Below are positions 7,824 through 16,994 of a stretch of DNA of 32,442 bases, piece by piece. Source of the DNA: Tissierellia bacterium (GTDB taxonomy: Bacteria > Bacillota > Clostridia > Tissierellales > Tissierellaceae); assembly GCA_012735245.1 (NCBI GenBank), contig JAAYHU010000074.1, positions 1 through 32,442 on the forward strand, read 5' to 3'. The notes under the pieces were generated by a model that saw only the letters and a list, made by a program, of their open reading frames with translations, made no database searches and had not been told where the DNA came from. Positions within the stretch are counted from its first letter, which is position 1. Every line of letters begins with the position of its first letter. The position numbers were made by a program, and so were the translations under genes.

Positions 7824-8363
7824 TTAAACAGATTTATTCCTATACATGTTTTTATCTGCAAACTCTATTAACTCTTGTAAACTTATATTATCTGTATATC
7901 CTGCAAAACCAACACTTATACTTATTGTATATGGACGTCTTCTTCTAATATTTTCTTCATAGATTCTTCTCTTTACTCTTTCCCAGATTTCCTCTGCCTT
8001 TTTTATGTCTGCATTTCTAAATACTACTATAAATTCATCTCCACCATACCTAAATACAAAATCATACTCTCGAATATTCCTCCTTATAATGGTGGCTATC
8101 CTATTGAGCAGCTTATCTCCTTCACAATGGCCAAACCTATCGTTAATTTTTTTTAAATTATCTACATCCACAAATGCAATAGTCATTGGCTGATTTCTCT
8201 TATTACATATTTCCATATGTTTTTTCAGTTTAAAAAAACCTTGACCCTTATTTAAAACCCCTGTGCCAAAGTCTAAGGCTAATTTTCTTTGTAATTTGGC
8301 AATCTTAGCATCCTGTTTTTTAATAATACGAATTAATAACCTCCTATCTGAGTCGATTCCCAT
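7824..8363 (-). CDS. GGDEF-domain diguanylate cyclase, short soluble form
   Basis: A 179-residue protein made almost wholly of one GGDEF domain, which makes cyclic-di-GMP from two GTP. The active-site motif GGDEF is intact at 107-111, and an RxxD product-inhibition site (Arg98-Asp101) stands five residues upstream. Residues 7-30 form a short basic helix that could dimerise as a coiled coil. There is no membrane or sensory domain, so its input is unclear. The start ATG at 8361-8363 follows a GGAGAGGTG site. Confidence 0.93.
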   Translation of the reverse strand: MGIDSDRRLLIRIIKKQDAKIAKLQRKLALDFGTGVLNKGQGFFKLKKHMEICNKRNQPMTIAFVDVDNLKKINDRFGHCEGDKLLNRIATIIRRNIREYDFVFRYGGDEFIVVFRNADIKKAEEIWERVKRRIYEENIRRRRPYTISISVGFAGYTDNISLQELIEFADKNMYRNKSV

Positions 8364-8669
8364 TATTTCACCTCTCCACCAATATACTTACAAACATAAT
8401 TGTGACAATATATTACTTTAGCTACCTACTTTTAGGGTTGATGACCTATTTAACTATAATGAATTAGTATCTAGTGAAAATATCTATAAAAACTAAATAA
8501 CTGCTATTCTATAATGGGTAAGCATCTAAAGTAAAATTATCCGTTAATTACATATTATATGATTTTTTCTTTTTAGACCAGTATATTATATAAAAAATTA
8601 ATAGGTCTAATATAGCTAAACTTGAGATTCTATACATTTCTCCATAACTCATATTTTCCTCAATTACAT
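8364..8669. other. AT-rich intergenic stretch without a recognised gene
   Basis: About 300 bases between the cyclase and the end of the purine operon. I see no ORF with a ribosome binding site, no RNA gene and no repeat. It presumably holds the promoter of the diguanylate cyclase, but no clear -35/-10 pair stands out. Confidence 0.5.
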
Positions 8670-8696
8670 AAAAACCAGGAGAAGTATTCTCCTGGT
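8670..8696 (-). terminator. Terminator at the end of the purine/BMC gene run
   Basis: A 10-bp perfect stem, ACCAGGAGAA (8674-8683) with TTCTCCTGGT (8687-8696), has a 3-base loop. On the minus strand it is followed by five T. It lies one base past the formiminotransferase stop and marks the likely 3' end of the long operon. Confidence 0.88.
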
Positions 8697-8697
8697 A

Positions 8698-9624
8698 TTA
8701 TTTCATTAAATGGGTTTCCAATATCTGATCCCATCTCAGTCCTTGTAATCCCAGATAATGTTCTAGGTTGTTAAGTAAGTACTCTAGTTTTACTGGCCCC
8801 ACTAGCTCCGACCCTGTAACTGCCACTCCATATTTTTGGGCTTCTATCTTTATTAACTCATAGACCCTGTATAGTGGTGTTTTGGCACAGTCAAACATAT
8901 TCATGGATACTACTACTCCATCTCTTTCTGGGAATTTGATGCCTACTGCCCTTACTGTTGAAAAGCCCCCACTTGGTCCCCTTACTATCTTGGCTATTTG
9001 CTTGGCTATATTTATATCCTCTGTGGCTAAAAAAACATTATAGGCTGTTAAACCTTCTGTATCAGCTGAAACTATAGTTGCTCCATATTTTGGATGCAAT
9101 TTTCCATCAACGGATAAATCTGGTTTCCTTGCCTCATAGTCTGGATGGTTTTCATTTTCTAACAATGCCTTTAATCCTTCATATTGGCCTTGTCTAATGA
9201 AGGATATGCTTTTCTTATCCTCTGTTCTAGCATTGGCTCCTGCAAAGTATATTGGCACTTGATATTTTTCAAATAACTCCTTACCTATCTCCTCTGCCAG
9301 GTCTTTTGTTTCCTCTAAGGAAATATTTCTAAAGGGAAATAGTGGTATTGTGTCCTGTCCTCCTATTCTTGGATGGGAGCCTTTTTGCTCTCTCATATCT
9401 ATTAATTCATAGGATTTACCAGCCATCTCAATCAGGGCTTTCTTTAAAGGCTCCGGTTCTCCCAATACGGTAACTACTGTTCTATTAAAATCGTATTCTG
9501 GCTCTACGCTTACTAGCGTCACCCCTTCACGATCTTTAAATACATCGGCAATAGCTTTAATTACTTCTTTTCTTCTTCCTTCACTGAAATTTGGTACAGC
9601 CAAGACATATTTTTTTTCTTCCAT
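8698..9624 (-). CDS. ftcD: Formiminotransferase (glutamate/glycine formiminotransferase family)
   Basis: A 308-residue FtcD N-terminal-type enzyme that moves a formimino group onto tetrahydrofolate. The VPNFSEGR motif is at residues 10-17 and HPRIGGQD starts at His84, the family's catalytic histidine. SELVGP and a final LRWDQILE region are also typical. The cyclodeaminase domain of the mammalian fusion is absent. In place of the usual HPRMGAxD sequence it has GGQDT, a possible sign of a different acceptor or donor. In this locus the natural donor is predicted to be formiminoglycine, making glycine and 5-formimino-THF (inference). I prefer the ATG at 9622-9624 because AAAGGGGG lies 6 bases upstream; another ATG sits two codons earlier. 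It is the last gene of the operon. Confidence 0.9.
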   Translation of the reverse strand: MEEKKYVLAVPNFSEGRRKEVIKAIADVFKDREGVTLVSVEPEYDFNRTVVTVLGEPEPLKKALIEMAGKSYELIDMREQKGSHPRIGGQDTIPLFPFRNISLEETKDLAEEIGKELFEKYQVPIYFAGANARTEDKKSISFIRQGQYEGLKALLENENHPDYEARKPDLSVDGKLHPKYGATIVSADTEGLTAYNVFLATEDINIAKQIAKIVRGPSGGFSTVRAVGIKFPERDGVVVSMNMFDCAKTPLYRVYELIKIEAQKYGVAVTGSELVGPVKLEYLLNNLEHYLGLQGLRWDQILETHLMK

Positions 9625-9711
9625 ATTCATCCCCCTTTTTAGGCCAATAACTGCCCTTATTTTTGATATCTTATTTTAACATATAATTAACAATTTTTCC
9701 TTGTAGGATTT

Positions 9712-10272
9712 CTACAAAAGCATATCTTCAGGAGTATCTATATCCATACCTAGTCTTTCATCTTCTATATATATTTTCCTTACTTTATGAATATACTTGT
9801 TTACCAAGTCCCTGGCTCCCCTATCTCCAGTAATATTTAAAAGCTCGTCTTTGTAGATAGAGGAAATTATAGTTGGCATCCCTCTATTCCCTTTATAAAA
9901 AGGTACTAAGATTTCCGATTTAGTTCTGATATACTCAGCTATAAGCATATTTATTAATTCTGAGCTAATAAAGGGCTGGTCTCCCACGAAAAACATATAG
10001 GCAGATGGGACAGCTGATTTCTTAACTCCCAGTTTCAATCCCTCACTTTGGCCTAAATGTGCTCTTTCGTTAAAGACAGTTTTAATATGGTATTTTTTCC
10101 CTATGTCACCCACTTCTTTTTTCCTGTAGATGAGAACTATTTCATCTAAATTAGACTTAACACAGGCTCTAATGACCCTTTCTACTAAGGGAACTCCTTC
10201 AATTTCCAATAAGAGCTTATCCTTCTTCATCCTCCTTGAAAATCCAGAGGCAAGTATAATTCCACTAATCAT
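9712..10272 (-). CDS. mocA: Molybdenum cofactor cytidylyltransferase (MocA-like)
   Basis: A 186-residue nucleotidyltransferase that converts molybdopterin cofactor to the cytosine dinucleotide form used by xanthine dehydrogenase-type enzymes. The N-terminal signature GIILASGFSRRMKKDK (residues 4-19) binds CTP, and GDQPF at 97-101 carries the metal-binding Asp. In Clostridia related genes accompany selenium-dependent molybdenum hydroxylases. It follows the transducer gene by 9 bases and lies in the same run as the four molybdenum hydroxylase genes, which it presumably serves. The ATG has GGAGAT five bases upstream. Confidence 0.87.
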   Translation of the reverse strand: MISGIILASGFSRRMKKDKLLLEIEGVPLVERVIRACVKSNLDEIVLIYRKKEVGDIGKKYHIKTVFNERAHLGQSEGLKLGVKKSAVPSAYMFFVGDQPFISSELINMLIAEYIRTKSEILVPFYKGNRGMPTIISSIYKDELLNITGDRGARDLVNKYIHKVRKIYIEDERLGMDIDTPEDMLL

Positions 10273-10281
10273 TTTTATCTC

Positions 10282-11871
10282 CTACTGTACATCTCTTAAT
10301 AAGGACTCTAAGGCCAAGCCTACTTCATAAAGCCTTCCTCTTTCATCGGTTACAGTTAAGAACTTAAACAGCTTTCCATCTTCTACCCTCTGCTTTATTG
10401 GAGTAACTATATATTCTACATTTCTATTCTTAAAATCATTGAAGGATGGATCTGCTTCATATAGGTTAAGTCCTATGGCGGATTTTTCATTTGTGTATTG
10501 AACAACCCCATTTGAATCTGTTATATAGACTGCATCTACCCCAACATCTCTTAAGACTTCATCTATCATGGAGTCAGTTATATTTTTATGTTTTGTGAAG
10601 TATTCCTTTACCCTGTAAGCCTGTTTAAGCATTTTTTCTTCCATGACCTTGCCTGCTACAAACTGCTGCATGTTGTAGACATGTTTTCTAATGGTTTCCA
10701 TAGCATTATATAGGCTTTTAGATACATTATACTGGTCCATAACCTGATTGGTTGTTTCTAACATATGCTCAGATATTTCTTTAGAAAACTTAGTTATCTT
10801 AGTTATATTTGAAGCTATTTCTTCAATCATATAATTGTTTTCATTTGTGGCATCCTTTATCCCCTCAAGGCTTTCTTTGCCTAGGTTTAAAGTCTCCAAA
10901 ATATTTATGAAATTTTCATTAGTTTCATATAAAATAGAATAATTGCTGTCCATGTGAGTCATCTCATCTCCCATGGATTTAGATATATTGGTTATTTCCT
11001 CCAATAAGGTATTGATTACTTCTTCAATTTTTTTAGAGACCTTTTCTGTTTCTGAAGCAAGTTTTCCTACTTCTATGGCTACTACTGAAAATCCTTTGCC
11101 ATGTTCTCCTACCCTTGCCGCCTCTATGGCTGCATTTAAGGAAAGCATTTGAGTTTGGCTTGATATATGGTTTATTAAATCAATCAAGGAGGCTACCTCA
11201 TGGGAATAATTCTTTAGTTCTACTATTTTATTGGAGATGTTTTGCAGCATGTCCCTTGAATTTTTTATTCTAACTTCAATGTCTTTTATTCCTTCTATAC
11301 CTTTTTGTGCTGATGAAATGGAATTTGAAATAAATAGGATCTTATCCATTACATCTTCACTAATATTTTCCATGGATTTATATACTGTATTAGCTAGATT
11401 ATTTGTATCCTCAAGCATCTCAGTTTGTTTTTGGGTATTGGCATCTGCTACTTCAACTGAAGCAGCTATGGTTTCAGAGGAGGCAAGGCTTTCTGCAGCC
11501 AATATATTCAGCTGCTCACATACATTAAATACATCTGTTGATATTTTAATTTGGGTTTTTAAATTATCCATAATCTGTTTATATACCTTGTTGATTGTTC
11601 TCCTGGCTTCTTTTGAAATACCTGCATCCTGAGGTATAGAAAAATCTAAATTGTTTATATTTGAAATAAGCCTTATGATTTCTTCCCTTTCCTTATTATC
11701 TTTAACTTTCATTAATATTACAGTAAGGACTAAAGAAAGGCCTACAACGCCCAGTAAATTTAGAATAATACTATCTAGATAATAGGCTGTCAAAAAGCTT
11801 ATGGTGAAAAAAATAAATGAAATGAGAAAAAGCTTTAAATAACCCCAGTAACCCCTTATTCTTTTGCTCAT
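10282..11871 (-). CDS. Methyl-accepting-type signal transducer with a C-terminal sensor domain
   Basis: A 529-residue chemotaxis-type transducer. Two membrane segments lie at the extreme N-terminus (about 11-30 and 34-54) with almost no extracellular loop between them. The conserved cytoplasmic hairpin tip [23 protein letters not shown] is in the middle (about 245-265). The last ~100 residues ([16 protein letters not shown] onward) look like a PAS/Cache-type sensory domain, which would then sit in the cytoplasm, so sensing is probably internal. It lies inside the purine operon, between the Mo hydroxylase and mocA, and may couple motility to purine status (inference). The start has AAAGGAGG upstream. 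A second protein of the same design is encoded at 29531-31177. Confidence 0.85.
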   Translation of the reverse strand: MSKRIRGYWGYLKLFLISFIFFTISFLTAYYLDSIILNLLGVVGLSLVLTVILMKVKDNKEREEIIRLISNINNLDFSIPQDAGISKEARRTINKVYKQIMDNLKTQIKISTDVFNVCEQLNILAAESLASSETIAASVEVADANTQKQTEMLEDTNNLANTVYKSMENISEDVMDKILFISNSISSAQKGIEGIKDIEVRIKNSRDMLQNISNKIVELKNYSHEVASLIDLINHISSQTQMLSLNAAIEAARVGEHGKGFSVVAIEVGKLASETEKVSKKIEEVINTLLEEITNISKSMGDEMTHMDSNYSILYETNENFINILETLNLGKESLEGIKDATNENNYMIEEIASNITKITKFSKEISEHMLETTNQVMDQYNVSKSLYNAMETIRKHVYNMQQFVAGKVMEEKMLKQAYRVKEYFTKHKNITDSMIDEVLRDVGVDAVYITDSNGVVQYTNEKSAIGLNLYEADPSFNDFKNRNVEYIVTPIKQRVEDGKLFKFLTVTDERGRLYEVGLALESLLRDVQ

Positions 11872-11892
11872 AATAGACCTCCTTTTCTTTAG

Positions 11893-12885
11893 CTACTTAT
11901 TTACCCCAGCTTCCCTAATAGCCTTCATTAAATTTTCTGGAGTTACAGGTAGTTCTGTAATTCTTATTCCTATGGCATTGTATATTGCATTTAATATGGC
12001 TGGAGCAATTGGTATAATCACTGGTTCACCTATGCCCTTAGCACCATAGGGGGCTGTCATTTCTGGATCTTCTATGATTATCTTCTCTACGTCTATCATA
12101 TCCATGGCTGTTGGTATCAAATATTTTGAAAACCTATTATTTTTTATTACTCCCTTTTCCAGTTTCAAGTCTTCAAACAGGGCATATCCCAAAGCCATGG
12201 CAAAGCCTCCATCCATTTGACCTTCTAATAAATGGGGATTTACAGCCCTACCTGCATCTTGGGCAAAGGTTGCCCTTAGGAGGTTTACTATGCCTGTATT
12301 TGTATCTACCTCTACTTCCACTGCACAGGCATTAAAGGTATATGGCCAATAAGGAGCACCCTGACCTGTTTCAGGATCCATGGTGGTAGTTTGGGCTACG
12401 AATTCTCCTTCTGCTTCTATTATTTCATCTTTATAGATTTCACTTAAACTTTTAAAGGATATGCGTTTTTGAGGGAAAATACTTAACACTACTTCTCCAC
12501 TATCTAGCACTAGACCTGCTGTAGAGTTTAACCCAAGCTCAACTTTTGCCTTTTCAAACAACTTGCTTCTCAAATTCTCACAGGCAATTTTTATGGCATT
12601 GCCAGTATTATATGTTTGCCTAGTTGCTGCTGCTGTACCTGAATCAGGCATCAAAGATGTATCTTCATGGATTAAATCTATATCTTTCTCTGTTAATCCA
12701 AGGATTTCCGCCCCTATTTGTATCATGGCAGTTTTTGCACCCTGGCCTACCTCAGTAACTCCACAGTAAATTCCAATTCTTCCACCTGGAAGAAGTCGGG
12801 CCTTAGCCCTTGATATATCTGGAAATCCGTTTCCATAGCCAGTACCATAGAAGGAAACTCCTATTCCAATACCTCTCTTTTTCAT
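11893..12885 (-). CDS. Molybdenum hydroxylase, C-terminal half of the Mo-binding subunit
   Basis: A 330-residue protein matching the second half of the xanthine dehydrogenase Mo subunit. GVTEVGQG (42-49) is the molybdopterin loop containing the conserved Gln. GAKGIGEP near residue 290 carries the active-site Glu. With the next gene it adds up to one complete ~750-residue Mo subunit. I chose the ATG at 12883-12885, which overlaps the stop of the upstream half (TAATG) and uses the preceding AAGGAGGG as its site; an earlier ATG at 12903 lies inside that site. A two-gene Mo subunit is known in the nicotinate dehydrogenase NdhL/NdhM of Eubacterium barkeri, so this need not be a frameshift. Confidence 0.9.
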   Translation of the reverse strand: MKKRGIGIGVSFYGTGYGNGFPDISRAKARLLPGGRIGIYCGVTEVGQGAKTAMIQIGAEILGLTEKDIDLIHEDTSLMPDSGTAAATRQTYNTGNAIKIACENLRSKLFEKAKVELGLNSTAGLVLDSGEVVLSIFPQKRISFKSLSEIYKDEIIEAEGEFVAQTTTMDPETGQGAPYWPYTFNACAVEVEVDTNTGIVNLLRATFAQDAGRAVNPHLLEGQMDGGFAMALGYALFEDLKLEKGVIKNNRFSKYLIPTAMDMIDVEKIIIEDPEMTAPYGAKGIGEPVIIPIAPAILNAIYNAIGIRITELPVTPENLMKAIREAGVNK

Positions 12886-14153
12886 TATTTTCCCTCCTTC
12901 CATAGTTGGGAGAATTTAAAGCTTTTATCTACCGCTTCAATACACCTATCTAGAGGCACACTGTCTACTAGAACCTGACCTGTTGCTGTTATAGAGCCCT
13001 TCCTAAAGATATTCTTCATCCTAAATTCTATTGGGTTCATTCCCAACTTTTCTGCCAAGGCGTCCATTTGCTGTTCATGGGCAATGGGTACTTGTGTGGC
13101 ACCGAACCCCCTCATGGCTCCTGTAAATGGATTGTTTGTATAAACTGCATAAGAATCTACTTTCACATGGGGGATGACATAGGGACCTGTAGCATGAACT
13201 CCTGCCTTTCTAAGAACATTCATGGCCCAAGAACAGTGTGCTCCTGCATCTCCTATGATTTCCGCTTCCATATATTGGAGGTAGCCATTTTCATCTGCTC
13301 CTGTTTTATACTTCATTATCATTGGATGTCGTTTTGAATGGGCTAAGAAGGATTCTTCTCTACTATATATGACCTTTACTGGCCTTTTAAGCACCATGGC
13401 AGCTAAGGCTAAATGGATTTGAGCTGTTATATCTTCACGTGCTCCAAAGGCTCCCCCTACATTTGTATTTATTATCTTTACCTTTTCTTCTGGCAATCCT
13501 AGATTTATGGCTACTTCTTCCCTATCATAATGGGGGTATTGGGTAGCTATAACTACAACTACAGTTCCATCTTCTTCCACATAAGCAAGTCCTGCCTCAG
13601 GCTGTAAAAATGCATGCTCTACCATTGGAGATTTATAAACATTTTCTACTATATATTTGGATTTTTTCTTTCCCTCTTCTATATCTCCCCGTCTTAATTT
13701 ATAATGGTATATGATATTTGAATCTCCATGGATTTTTGGAGCGTCTTCTTTCATGGCTTCTATTGGGTCAAATACTGCAGGCAATTCTTCGTAATCAATC
13801 CTGATTTTTCTATAGGCTTCTTCACAAGCCCTTACTGTTTCTGCCACTATAAAGGCTATGGGCTCACCTACCCTTATGGCCTTTCTGCTGGCAAAGACTT
13901 CATGGTCCTTCAATACTACTCCATGCTCATTTTTATTTGGCACATCCTTATAGGTAAAGACCTTAAGTACCCCATCTACCTTTTCTGCCTCCCTTATATC
14001 TACTTTTATATAGGCATGGGGTTTTGTTGACCTAACTGTCTTTCCATATACCATATTGTCTAAATATATGTCTTGGGGATACAGAGCCTCTCCTGTTACC
14101 TTAGCCTCAGCGTCTACTCTAATAATATTTTTCCCTACCATATTTAATTTCAT
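12885..14153 (-). CDS. Molybdenum hydroxylase, N-terminal half of the Mo-binding subunit
   Basis: A 422-residue protein corresponding to the first half of XdhA-type Mo subunits. It has the a/b hammerhead start (KVTGEALYPQDI), GGAFGARED at 233-241 and GAMRGFGATQ at 345-354, all cofactor-contacting motifs. It ends just where undivided homologues continue into the next domain, and its stop overlaps the start of the following gene. The enzyme would interconvert hypoxanthine, xanthine or urate; in purine-fermenting clostridia such enzymes also reduce urate to xanthine. Whether it carries labile selenium, as in Clostridium purinilyticum, cannot be seen in sequence. The start follows GAAGGGGGA and lies two bases after the FeS subunit. 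Confidence 0.92.
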   Translation of the reverse strand: MKLNMVGKNIIRVDAEAKVTGEALYPQDIYLDNMVYGKTVRSTKPHAYIKVDIREAEKVDGVLKVFTYKDVPNKNEHGVVLKDHEVFASRKAIRVGEPIAFIVAETVRACEEAYRKIRIDYEELPAVFDPIEAMKEDAPKIHGDSNIIYHYKLRRGDIEEGKKKSKYIVENVYKSPMVEHAFLQPEAGLAYVEEDGTVVVVIATQYPHYDREEVAINLGLPEEKVKIINTNVGGAFGAREDITAQIHLALAAMVLKRPVKVIYSREESFLAHSKRHPMIMKYKTGADENGYLQYMEAEIIGDAGAHCSWAMNVLRKAGVHATGPYVIPHVKVDSYAVYTNNPFTGAMRGFGATQVPIAHEQQMDALAEKLGMNPIEFRMKNIFRKGSITATGQVLVDSVPLDRCIEAVDKSFKFSQLWKEGK

Positions 14154-14155
14154 CT

Positions 14156-14626
14156 CTATTCCCCCTTCATATATACCATTGCTTTTTTGGTGGCCACTAG
14201 CATTTTATTATAGCCAGTGCACCTGCAGAGGTTCCCTGAGATTCCTTCCCTTATTTCCTCATCACTGGGATTAGGGTTTTTATCCAATAGGGCTTTTGTA
14301 GCCAAAACCATACCGGGTATGCAGAAACCGCATTGTACTGCCCCTGCCTCTATATAGGCCCGCTGGACTGGATGAAGCTTTCCATCTTTTTTTAAACCTT
14401 CTATGGTCACAATATTTGAGCCATTAGCTTGGAAGCCCATGACTAGGCATGAGTTTACTATTTCTCCATCCATAATAACAGTGCAAGCCCCACATTCTCC
14501 TTCACCACAGCCTTCCTTGGTCCCTATTAAACCAAGTTCATCTCTCAAAACATCTATTAATCTCATGTTTTCATCTATGGAGATTTCATATAATCTATCA
14601 TTGACAGTAAGACTAATGTCTACCAT
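14156..14626 (-). CDS. Molybdenum hydroxylase, [2Fe-2S] subunit
   Basis: A 156-residue iron-sulfur subunit of the xanthine dehydrogenase complex, passing electrons from the Mo centre to FAD. A plant-ferredoxin-type cluster is bound by Cys40, Cys45, Cys48 and Cys60 (EGCGEGECGACTV). A second cluster is bound by Cys99, Cys102, Cys134 and Cys136 (QCGFCIPGM and NLCRCTGY). The length is normal. It overlaps the FAD subunit gene by 7 bases, which points to translational coupling. Confidence 0.95.
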   Translation of the reverse strand: MVDISLTVNDRLYEISIDENMRLIDVLRDELGLIGTKEGCGEGECGACTVIMDGEIVNSCLVMGFQANGSNIVTIEGLKKDGKLHPVQRAYIEAGAVQCGFCIPGMVLATKALLDKNPNPSDEEIREGISGNLCRCTGYNKMLVATKKAMVYMKGE

Positions 14627-15483
14627 GCTTTCACCCCTTTTTCAAAGACAAGAGCCTCTTCCAAGATTTCCCTTAATATGGTGGATATTGCAATTCGCTT
14701 GTATGGCAAGGTTGGCCTGCCTTTTAGCCTTTCATCCATAGAATTTCTTAAAGCTTCTATGGCCCCTTCTATTGTTTCTTCATTCAAGCTTTTACCCAAT
14801 AGATAATCTTCTACCTCTTTTTCTCTCATGGGAAATTTGGCCAAGGCTCCACTGGCCACTCTTATGGAAGTTATAATGTTATCATCAAACTCAATGAAGG
14901 ATGACAGGGTAAGTCTAGATATGGCTAAGGCCTTTCTAAGGCCAAGTTTGGCAAAGGTTAGAACCTGATTATCCTTAGGTTTTTTGAATTTTACATTTAC
15001 TAATAATTCATTTTCTTTAATGGAGTCGTAATAATAATCTTCTAGGGATATTTCCCTAGTTCCCTCTATACTTAGCAGGGTTACAATACTGTCTAAGGCC
15101 ATTAAGGGTGGAACAGAATCCGCCGCTGGTGAACCATTGGCTATATTTCCTCCTATGGTACCCTTGTTTCTTATTTGGGGAGAACCAACCATTTTACATG
15201 CTTTATGTAATCCATATAGATTGCTTTGAAAGATTTCACTTTCCACTATTTCAGTAAAGGTTGTAATGCTGCCTATGGTAATATATTCTTCATCCTCTTT
15301 AATACCTTTTAATTCCTCCACTTTGCTAATATCTATTAAAAGCTCCGGTTCTATTACCTTATTTCTCAAGGCTATAACTATATCAGTTCCCCCTGCTATA
15401 ACCTTAGCCTTATTTTCATATTCACCAAGTAACCTGACAACCTCTTCAACACTTCTGCCCATATAGACCTTTTTTATGTCCAT
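14620..15483 (-). CDS. Molybdenum hydroxylase, FAD-binding subunit
   Basis: A 287-residue FAD subunit of the CO dehydrogenase/xanthine dehydrogenase family. The two FAD-binding motifs are AGGTDIVIALRN (30-41) and TIGGNIANGSPAADS (109-123). It passes electrons to an external acceptor such as NAD(P) or ferredoxin; the acceptor is not evident from sequence. It is the first gene of the four-gene hydroxylase set, with AGGGGTG seven bases before the ATG. A hairpin separates it from the permease. Confidence 0.94.
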   Translation of the reverse strand: MDIKKVYMGRSVEEVVRLLGEYENKAKVIAGGTDIVIALRNKVIEPELLIDISKVEELKGIKEDEEYITIGSITTFTEIVESEIFQSNLYGLHKACKMVGSPQIRNKGTIGGNIANGSPAADSVPPLMALDSIVTLLSIEGTREISLEDYYYDSIKENELLVNVKFKKPKDNQVLTFAKLGLRKALAISRLTLSSFIEFDDNIITSIRVASGALAKFPMREKEVEDYLLGKSLNEETIEGAIEALRNSMDERLKGRPTLPYKRIAISTILREILEEALVFEKGVKAW

Positions 15484-15512
15484 TCTTTCACCCCTTACAG
15501 GTTTTTTGTTTT

Positions 15513-15545
15513 AAAATAGCCGCCTCCAAACAGAAGGCGGCTATT
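15513..15545 (-). terminator. Hairpin between permease and Mo hydroxylase genes
   Basis: An 11-bp perfect, GC-rich stem (AATAGCCGCCT with AGGCGGCTATT) with a 9-base loop is followed on the minus strand by four T. It could stop part of the transcripts after the permease and so set the hydroxylase genes apart, or stabilise the upstream mRNA end. Confidence 0.7.
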
Positions 15546-15547
15546 GA

Positions 15548-16882
15548 TTAAATGAATATCTCCTTTAACACGAATAAGACAGCCAATATATACATGGTTA
15601 TGGATACTTCCTTGTATCTTCCAGTTAATGTCTTTAATACTGCATATGAAACCATACCAAATACTATACCTTGAGCTATACTGTATACAAAAGGCATCAT
15701 AACTATTGTTAAGAAGGCAGGTATTGCTTCTGTAAAATCTGTTAAATCTATTTCTTTAATTGGACTCATCATAAATAAGCCTACTATGATAAGCGCTGGT
15801 GCAGTTGCTTCCCCTGGAATCATTAAGAATAATGGAGAAAGTATTAGGGCTAACAAGAACAGGATTCCTGTTGTAAATGAAGTAAGTCCAGTCCTACCAC
15901 CTTCAGCTACACCTGATGCAGATTCAACGTAAGTAGTTACAGTTGAAGTACCTAAGCAAGCACCTACTGTTGTACCTATAGCATCAGCTAAGAGGGCTTG
16001 TTTTACCTTAGGTAATTTTCCTTCTTCATCTAACATATCAGCCTTTGATGCTACTCCTATTAAGGTACCTATGGTATCGAAAATATCAACAAATAGGAAG
16101 GAAAACATTACGATCAACATATCCCAGGTAAATACATTTGACCACTCAAATTTGAAAGCTACATCCCTTACTGATGGAGGTAAGGAGAATATTCCTAGAA
16201 AACCTCCTTCTGGCAAATTGGTTATCCCCAATGGTATACCTATGAGAGTCGTAATTATAATGCCAAAGAACAGTGCCCCTTTTACCTTTTTGGCTAATAG
16301 AAAGCCCGTTATTATAAGGCCTATTAAGGATAATATTGGCCCTCTTGTAGTTAACTGCCCTAGGTCAACGATTGTACCTTCACCAGGAACTACTATTCCA
16401 GCGTTTACAAAACCAATTAGTGCTATAAATAAACCTATACCTACTGACACCGCCTTCTTTAAGTTCATTGGAATTGAATCGAAAATTGCTTCTCTAACAT
16501 GGAAAAATGATAATAGTATAAAGATAACCCCTTCAATAAACACTGCAGTTAGGGCAAACTGCCATGATCTTGACATTCCAAAAACTACTGAATAAGTAAA
16601 GAAAGCGTTAAGTCCCATACCTGGCGCCAAGGCAAATGGATAGTTTGCTAATAATGCCATCATAAAACATGCTATGGCAGATGATACCGCTGTAGCTGTA
16701 AATACCCCACCTATGTCCATACCGGTTTCTGACAACATCCCTGGGTTTACTGCCAGGATATAAGCCATGGTCATAAATGTGGTTAATCCCGCTAAGATCT
16801 CTGTCTTTACGTCTGTCCCATGTTCTTTAAGCTTAAATTGCCTCTCTAAAAAACCTACACTTGAAGCTTTGTCACTAGACAT
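15548..16882 (-). CDS. NCS2 (AzgA/PbuG-type) purine permease
   Basis: A 444-residue polytopic membrane protein with about 12-14 helices, importing purine bases with cation symport. The N-terminal pattern EILAGLTTFMTMAYILAVNP is highly characteristic of the AzgA/PbuG hypoxanthine-guanine-adenine branch, as are GMGLNAFF and DIFDTIGTLIG later. Its position, downstream of the deaminase and upstream of the Mo hydroxylase, indicates it supplies substrate to this locus. Exact specificity (xanthine, hypoxanthine, guanine or adenine) is not readable. The start has AAAGGAGG just upstream; a second AAAGGAGG about 40 bases further upstream has no start codon after it. Confidence 0.92.
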   Translation of the reverse strand: MSSDKASSVGFLERQFKLKEHGTDVKTEILAGLTTFMTMAYILAVNPGMLSETGMDIGGVFTATAVSSAIACFMMALLANYPFALAPGMGLNAFFTYSVVFGMSRSWQFALTAVFIEGVIFILLSFFHVREAIFDSIPMNLKKAVSVGIGLFIALIGFVNAGIVVPGEGTIVDLGQLTTRGPILSLIGLIITGFLLAKKVKGALFFGIIITTLIGIPLGITNLPEGGFLGIFSLPPSVRDVAFKFEWSNVFTWDMLIVMFSFLFVDIFDTIGTLIGVASKADMLDEEGKLPKVKQALLADAIGTTVGACLGTSTVTTYVESASGVAEGGRTGLTSFTTGILFLLALILSPLFLMIPGEATAPALIIVGLFMMSPIKEIDLTDFTEAIPAFLTIVMMPFVYSIAQGIVFGMVSYAVLKTLTGRYKEVSITMYILAVLFVLKEIFI

Positions 16883-16994
16883 AATACTCCTCCTTTAATT
16901 AAATTTTAAAATTGAATAAATTTAAAATAAACCTCCTTTCTAAAAATTTACTCTTTTATTATATTAAACTTCATTTAGTATTTGTACCGTTCTT

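Noticed and set aside
12883-12903. Frameshift or pseudogene in the Mo subunit
   Set aside because: The second half has its own ribosome binding site and an overlapping TAATG start. The break falls between domains, and a natural two-gene form is known in nicotinate dehydrogenase.
16883-16994. Riboswitch or small ORF between the deaminase and permease genes
   Set aside because: Only AT-rich sequence, a spare AAGGAGG and a TATAAT-like box are seen, with no start codon after the spare site and no recognised fold.
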